The notes below the pieces were generated by a model. It worked only from the letters and a program-made list of their open reading frames with translations. It was not told where the DNA came from and made no database searches. This document shows, piece by piece, positions 32,720 to 36,719 of a stretch of 36,719 bases of DNA; position 1 is the stretch's first letter; each line of letters begins with the position of its first letter. Both the position numbers and the translations under genes were made by a program. The stretch is from an uncultured Bacteroidota bacterium (lineage in GTDB: Bacteria > Bacteroidota > Bacteroidia > Flavobacteriales_D > Sanyastnellaceae): assembly GCA_903932685.1 (NCBI GenBank), contig CAIZGX010000026.1, positions 1-36,719 of the forward strand, read 5' to 3'.

Positions 32720-34548
32720 TTTGGTTTTACAAACGGATGAATAACGAGCTCTTGCTCGTGTTCACTTCCTGGAAGAATTTCATACGTGAACACCACGAAC
32801 ATTCTTTTCATGTAAGTCATCTTTGGCGCATCGTTCGGATGCAAGACCAACTGCAGTCCTAGTTGAATGAATCCCATCTCGGTTCTGTTCGCTGGCACTT
32901 CCAAGACTATATCAACCTTTCCATCGGTTAACACCTCAGCCGATGCGATTATTCCCGAGTTCTCGTCGGTGAATACACCGTTCTCCTCTGTGTTCAACAA
33001 AAAATATCCGGGAGCATCGATGCTCAATTTCAAAGTTGTCTTTCCGGGTTCAACAATCACAGGCTCTAATGCGACCGCCTCTCCTGCATTTGGAGATTCG
33101 CCCGAGTACAAGGCCTCTTGACTCACAACTGGATAAAAACTCTTCACTTCATTCGACACCATGCGCCATTTGCGCAGCACACCGTATCCGCCTTCACAAA
33201 CAAAGATTTCACTTCCAATTTTATTCAACGCCATTGGGCGAGTGAATTGTGCCGTGTCTGCTGCGCCGTCTTTCAAACCGATAACACCACTTCCAGCCAT
33301 ATTCTTCACACTTCCTAACCACGATATTTTATGGTTGAAGGGCTCACTGATTACTAGATCGTTGTTGTAGAAAGTGAATCCACCCGCACGATTCACGGGT
33401 GTTTCAGGAGCATAAGCCACTTGTTCTTTCTTCTTTTTGAATTTCGAAATGACCCCGTTGCTTTTCAGCATATAAAATTCTTTGTTGAAGAACTGAAGGG
33501 AAAGGGCGCTAAGCGCATTGCCATTTGCGTCCTTGTTTTCACTTCTCCAAATTAATTTCGAAGACTGGTCGGAAGTGTTCAATTCCCACACGCTGCAATC
33601 GTTTCCGGCAAGGACATAGATTTTATTTTTCACAATGAACACATCGGTTGGATAAGGAATGGCCCCTTTCCACGAAGTGGCCTTTTCGAAATTCTCAATG
33701 TTGGGTTGTTTTCCATTTCCAAGAATGGTAAGCAAAACATGTTGGTCGTTGTCGTAAATGCGCACAGCATGATTCAGCGGATCGGCAATGTATAACAGTT
33801 GCTCTGCGAAGCTGAAAGCCACGCCCATGGGCTTTTTCAGTTGTGCCACAGAAATATCTCCATCTGCAAAACCGCGCACTCCGCCAATTCTTTTTTGAAT
33901 TAATCCGTCCTCGCTTATTGTGCTTACGCGAAATAAAGCAGGCTCTGAAACCGCGAGTTCTCCGGAGAAATAGCACAAGTCGTTTGGAAGTTCAATGAGC
34001 GGATTCGCCCAATATTTCGGTTCAGGCGTAATGGTCGGTTGCCAAAGTGAGTAACTGTTTGCATCTGCTTTCACCCATTGATTAATTGAAGCGCTAATGG
34101 TTTCGCGGTTGCGCATTCCTTGAATTCCCATAACCGCCTCTTTCATGCTTTTATCGAAAACTAAAATCTGAGGAAGTCGAGCCGATTCAATCATCGGGAG
34201 GTCTACCCAATTCGGAACAATTCCAACCGGATGACTGATTCCATTTTGTTGAATGAAGTCGAAGATCTCTTGTCGGCTGTAAGCAGGTTCGCGCGCTGGA
34301 ATGAGCGTAATGAGTTGCACTTGCGGAACAGTAAGAAATTCTTCTTGCAGATCTACCATGGCTCCAACGCCTGTTATTTCTTCGGGTTGAAGACATCCGA
34401 GCACCACCAACTTATCCTTCAGCAAATCTGTGTTGAATTGGTAATCTGTGTTGAACCATACTGTTCCCGCAGGAAAAGTAAAAGCTCCTACGGAATGAGC
34501 AGACAGCACCAAAACGAAAATGAACGAGCGCAAGAAAATGTTCTTCAT
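32716..34548 (-). CDS. Exported thioredoxin-like / NHL-repeat protein (NHLRC2-like), no CXXC
   Basis: A 610-residue protein with a signal peptide (residues 1-22). Residues 27-165 resemble the thioredoxin-fold domain of NHLRC2-like proteins (start TVWFNTDYQFNTDLLKDKLVVLG), but the position of the redox CXXC reads CLQPEEI, so only one cysteine remains. NHL propeller repeats follow from about residue 225 to 470 (KKPMGVAFSFAEQLLYIADPLNHAVRIYD, RPMALNKIGSEIFVCEGGYGVLRKW). A C-terminal beta domain completes the architecture. It would work in the periplasm as a binding protein rather than a disulfide reductase, which is inference. The coding end overlaps that of the TPR gene by 4 nt. Confidence 0.78.
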   Translation of the reverse strand: MKNIFLRSFIFVLVLSAHSVGAFTFPAGTVWFNTDYQFNTDLLKDKLVVLGCLQPEEITGVGAMVDLQEEFLTVPQVQLITLIPAREPAYSRQEIFDFIQQNGISHPVGIVPNWVDLPMIESARLPQILVFDKSMKEAVMGIQGMRNRETISASINQWVKADANSYSLWQPTITPEPKYWANPLIELPNDLCYFSGELAVSEPALFRVSTISEDGLIQKRIGGVRGFADGDISVAQLKKPMGVAFSFAEQLLYIADPLNHAVRIYDNDQHVLLTILGNGKQPNIENFEKATSWKGAIPYPTDVFIVKNKIYVLAGNDCSVWELNTSDQSSKLIWRSENKDANGNALSALSLQFFNKEFYMLKSNGVISKFKKKKEQVAYAPETPVNRAGGFTFYNNDLVISEPFNHKISWLGSVKNMAGSGVIGLKDGAADTAQFTRPMALNKIGSEIFVCEGGYGVLRKWRMVSNEVKSFYPVVSQEALYSGESPNAGEAVALEPVIVEPGKTTLKLSIDAPGYFLLNTEENGVFTDENSGIIASAEVLTDGKVDIVLEVPANRTEMGFIQLGLQLVLHPNDAPKMTYMKRMFVVFTYEILPGSEHEQELVIHPFVKPN

Positions 34549-34629
34549 ACCAACAAAGTAAAGAAATTTCGAAAAGAAAGAGGTGTTTCATCATCATCTT
34601 TTCGAACTTCGCTCATTGAAAACATTCTT

Positions 34630-34995
34630 ATGGAACAAAATACCAATACCTTTTTCAAGGCAACCTTTCAATTAATGCTAACCTGTTTAGCACTCTTCAT
34701 TGGCGATTATTTGCTCGATGGATTTTCGGTAGACTCTTCTATCACTGTCATCGTAAGTGCAATTGTCATTACGCTATTGAATCGATTTTTGAAACCCATT
34801 TTGATTGCATTGACTATTCCGGCAACGCTTTTCACTATGGGGTTGTTCCTGTTGGTTATTAATGCTTCTATGCTTTTGATTGCCGGAGAGCTTGTTGACG
34901 GTTTTAAGATCGATGGTTTCTGGTCGGCGTTGTGGTTGTCGTTTGTTATTTCGTTGACGCACTTATTCTTAGGCAAAAGCACTAAAGCTCGCTAG
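34630..34995 (+). CDS. Phage-holin-4 superfamily small membrane protein (YvlD-like)
   Basis: A 121-residue membrane protein with four hydrophobic segments. Motifs of the Phage_holin_4_2/YvlD family are clear: F-x-L-M-L-T-C-L-A-L-F early on, then ITLLNRFLKPILIALTIPATLFTMGLFLLVINASMLLIAGELV, the family's N-x-x-x-K-P-x-L-x-x-x-x-x-P-x-x-x-x-T-x-G-L core. Despite the name, chromosomal members are usually not phage lysis genes. A long frame is open upstream to 34231, but it lies antisense to the NHL gene; the ATG at 34630 matches the family start. The stop codon lies in the 10-nt palindrome TCGCTAGCGA, which opens the downstream repeat array. Confidence 0.85.
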   Translation: MEQNTNTFFKATFQLMLTCLALFIGDYLLDGFSVDSSITVIVSAIVITLLNRFLKPILIALTIPATLFTMGLFLLVINASMLLIAGELVDGFKIDGFWSALWLSFVISLTHLFLGKSTKAR

Positions 34996-35105
34996 CGAAC
35001 GAATGTTGCGGAGCAACGAATGTCGATGACGAATGTTCACTAGTGAACGAATGCCCGAAGGGCGAATGCTGCGGAGCAGCGAATGTCGATGACGAATGTC
35101 TGCGA
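34989..35105 (+). repeat. CGAATG-linked micro-palindrome array after the holin-like gene
   Basis: Seven exact CGAATG hexamers (35000, 35017, 35030, 35048, 35063, 35080, 35093) separate eight palindromic units: TCGCTAGCGA (34989), TTGCGGAGCAA (35006), TCGATGA (35023), TTCACTAGTGAA (35036), CCCGAAGGG (35054), CTGCGGAGCAG (35069), TCGATGA (35086) and TCTGCGA (35099). The arms are perfect and mostly flank a 3-nt centre (GGA, GAA, GAT, TGC). The palindromes differ in sequence while the linker stays identical. The array starts at the stop codon of the holin-like gene and ends about 30 nt before the next gene. Confidence 0.95.
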
Positions 35106-35136
35106 CGAGATGAATAGAACACATTACATTTATGAT

Positions 35137-35808
35137 ATGAAAACAAATCTTTTCATTGCCCTTCTCTTTTTCTCCGCCGTTGCAATTGCGCAACCTTCCA
35201 CCAAAAAAAATCCGAACGAATTCATCCCTGCGGGATTCGTATTGGTTAGTTCTGTTGAAGGAGATTTGAACAAAGATGGAATAGCCGACAAAGTACTTCT
35301 TATTAAAGGAACCGATAAAGGTGCATATGAAAAAAACGAATTCGGCAAATTTGTCGACCGCAACAGAAGAGGGATCATTGTTCTGTTCAAGAAAGACAAT
35401 CAGTATCAAATGGTCTTGAAAAACTTAAATTGTTTTTCTTCCGAAAACGAAGACGGCGGTGTGTATTACGCTCCTGAGCTTTCTTTGGAGATCAACAAAG
35501 GAAATCTCTATGTTCACTATGCACACGGACGATATGGATATTGGAAATACACCTTCCGATACAGAAACTCCGATTTTTACTTAATTGGCTATGACTCCAG
35601 TGAAGGCGGCGAAGTTGTTGAAAAAGAAACCAGCATCAACTTTCTTTTAAAGAAGAAACAAGAAAAGGCGAACACCAATGAAAGCGCGGAAGGCGGAGAT
35701 GAAGAGTTCAAAGAGACCTGGACCAACATTACCGTATCCAAATTACTTAAGCTTCGCGACATCAAAGACTTTGAAAATTTCGAGGAAGTGGATATGTTGA
35801 AGTATTAG
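35137..35808 (+). CDS. Exported protein of unknown function
   Basis: This 223-residue protein has a signal peptide (residues 1-18, ending ..AIAQ). An EF-hand-like or FG-GAP-like loop, GDLNKDGIADKVLLIKG (about residues 41-57), suggests calcium binding or a beta-propeller blade (D-x-N-x-D-G-x-x-D pattern). The rest contains aromatic beta-rich segments (YVHYAHGRYGYWKYTFRYRN) and an acidic, lysine-rich tail. I do not recognise a family with confidence. The frame is open upstream to 35083 through the repeat array, but the ATG at 35137 starts the signal peptide. It is followed after 27 nt by the DUF2442 gene. Confidence 0.75.
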   Translation: MKTNLFIALLFFSAVAIAQPSTKKNPNEFIPAGFVLVSSVEGDLNKDGIADKVLLIKGTDKGAYEKNEFGKFVDRNRRGIIVLFKKDNQYQMVLKNLNCFSSENEDGGVYYAPELSLEINKGNLYVHYAHGRYGYWKYTFRYRNSDFYLIGYDSSEGGEVVEKETSINFLLKKKQEKANTNESAEGGDEEFKETWTNITVSKLLKLRDIKDFENFEEVDMLKY

Positions 35809-35835
35809 ATTTAACTAGATGTCAAAAAAGAATTC

Positions 35836-36063
35836 ATGCAACCTACCCACAAAATAGACTCAATAAAATTCGATCAGGACTTCATCTACCTCAACATTGA
35901 TGGAAATGAGATTAAAGTTGCATTAGATTCACTTTCATTGAAATTGAAATCTGCCGATGAATATCAGCGGATGTTCTATAAAATATCCCCTTCAGGTTAT
36001 GGCATTCATTGGCCACTAATCGATGAAGACCTGTCTATTGAAGGTATTCTGAAATTGCAGTAA
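35836..36063 (+). CDS. DUF2442 domain protein
   Basis: A 75-residue protein matching DUF2442. The pattern is I-x-F-D-Q-D-F-I-Y-L-N-I-D-G at the start, then a polar helix and a C-terminal S-P-S-G-Y-G-I-H-W-P-x-I-D-E-D-L-S-I-E-G-I-L motif, which is characteristic (G-x-x-I-H-W-P-x-L-D-E-D-L-S-V-x-G-L-L). The family often accompanies DUF4160 in toxin-antitoxin-like pairs; no DUF4160 gene is visible here, so it may be a solo copy. About 113 nt without a gene follow it. Confidence 0.85.
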   Translation: MQPTHKIDSIKFDQDFIYLNIDGNEIKVALDSLSLKLKSADEYQRMFYKISPSGYGIHWPLIDEDLSIEGILKLQ

Positions 36064-36176
36064 ATCAAATTGGCTAATCTGAGAAAGAAGCAATTTTCAA
36101 ATAAAACATTTATTTAACAGCGATTCGGAATTTTTCCCGCTTCTTTGCAAACGGAAAAAATATAGCGTTTCCTGTT

Positions 36177-36719
36177 ATGCTGAAGAAAGTCAAGATATCT
36201 GTCCTTATGGCCGTGTACAACACCGAATTCGCTTTTATTAAAAGAGCGATTGACTCTGTGTTGAATCAAGACTTTCAAGACTTCGAGTTAATCATTATCG
36301 ACGACGGCGGGACGAATGACAGTCGTGCGCAAATGCTGCAATACGCAGAACAACACGAAGACAAAATCATTTACGTCCGTCACAGCAACAGGGGTCAATC
36401 GAAATCGATTGACCGTGGGGTCTTAAATAGCATTGGCGAGTTCATTACGATATTGGATAGCGACGATGAGTACAAGCCTCATCATTTGAGTTCTTGTTTG
36501 GAGAATATGGAATCGCTTGATTTGATTGCTTCGTTCACCGAGACTAGGGTCAACGATTCAAGCGACTATTTCGTTCCGGATAAAGATGATCACACCCAGT
36601 TGGTGCATTTAGACGATTGCATTTTATTCGGAACGTTATTCGGTCGCCGCGAGGTGTTTACTTCTATTTGTTTGAAGAGTGGATATGCGGCGGACGCCGA
36701 TTTTTTCGAGCAAGCTGAA
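36177..36719 (+). CDS. Partial GT2 family glycosyltransferase, runs off the window
   Basis: An open frame of 181 codons reaches the window end without a stop. It begins MLKKVKISVLMAVYNTEF and continues with IDSVLNQDFQDFELIIIDDG (the VDDGS-type nucleotide site) and ITILDSDDEYKPHHL, the DxD metal motif. This is the N-terminal GT-A domain of a GT2 enzyme of cell-surface glycan synthesis. The acceptor-binding C-terminal part is outside the window. The gene could open another polysaccharide cluster. Confidence 0.88.
   Translation, partial: MLKKVKISVLMAVYNTEFAFIKRAIDSVLNQDFQDFELIIIDDGGTNDSRAQMLQYAEQHEDKIIYVRHSNRGQSKSIDRGVLNSIGEFITILDSDDEYKPHHLSSCLENMESLDLIASFTETRVNDSSDYFVPDKDDHTQLVHLDDCILFGTLFGRREVFTSICLKSGYAADADFFEQAE

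Noticed and set aside
34231-34629. 133-codon extension of the holin-like protein
   Set aside because: It is antisense to the NHL gene start and lacks hydrophobic segments; the family begins at 34630.
34630-34995. Prophage remnant suggested by a holin-type gene
   Set aside because: No other phage gene is near, and the YvlD-like branch of this family is chromosomal.
36141-36176. Promoter for the last GT2 gene
   Set aside because: A TTTG is present (36144-36147) but the following TAGCGTTT is a poor -7 box and the spacing is only 15 nt.

Overview
This is a chromosomal segment from a member of the Bacteroidota, most likely of the Flavobacteriales (Cryomorphaceae- or Fluviicola-like). The evidence is threefold. 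Several families typical of that phylum are present: DUF2520, DUF4199, DUF4476, solo Reg_prop propellers, and a serC-serA-DUF1015 operon. Several genes are preceded by the Bacteroidota promoter signature (TAnnTTTG at -7, once with a correctly spaced TTTG at -33). Signal peptides commonly end in ..GQ or ..AQ. No phage, transposase, rRNA or tRNA was seen.

Layout. (1) 1-64 is the start of a leftward gene running off the edge. (2) 105-13255 is one rightward block of 13 tightly packed genes with gaps of 11 nt or less or ATGA overlaps: a DUF2520 oxidoreductase-like protein, a KdsC-type phosphatase, a secreted M1 peptidase, BioY, a PaaG-like isomerase, a DUF551 protein, then a surface-polysaccharide set (two Wzx-type flippases, a hexapeptide acyltransferase, two GT4 and one GT2 glycosyltransferases) and an exported beta-mannosidase. 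(3) dnaB (leftward, 13472-15067) converges on that block. Beyond it is an accessory-looking stretch with a HigBA-type toxin-antitoxin pair, OsmC, two tandem Reg_prop propeller proteins, an SRPBCC protein and a small membrane protein. (4) 20356-23860 holds metK, a conserved protein of unknown function, a YkgJ-type cysteine-cluster protein and the SRP RNA gene, all leftward. (5) 23928-25430 is a DUF4199 membrane protein with a polyprenyl-phosphate type glycosyltransferase. (6) 31561-25427 is leftward: a third flippase, a DUF4476 protein, then serC-serA-DUF1015-yggS. (7) The right end carries a TPR lipoprotein, a thioredoxin-like/NHL protein, a holin-like membrane protein, two small proteins and the beginning of another GT2.

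The most unusual signal is not a gene. Arrays of very small perfect palindromes, strung together by an invariant CGAATG linker, start at the stop codon of three unrelated genes (beta-mannosidase, dnaB, holin-like) and read in the sense direction of the gene they follow. In two of them, the holin-like gene and dnaB, the stop codon itself lies within a palindrome. One array contains an exact 60-bp tandem duplication. A second array type, with a different linker and GGAAC..GTTCC hairpins plus four hairpins set 0-2 nt apart, lies upstream of dnaB, and two related 25-bp dyads follow the toxin-antitoxin pair. I know of no described element with this architecture, but I could not search for one.
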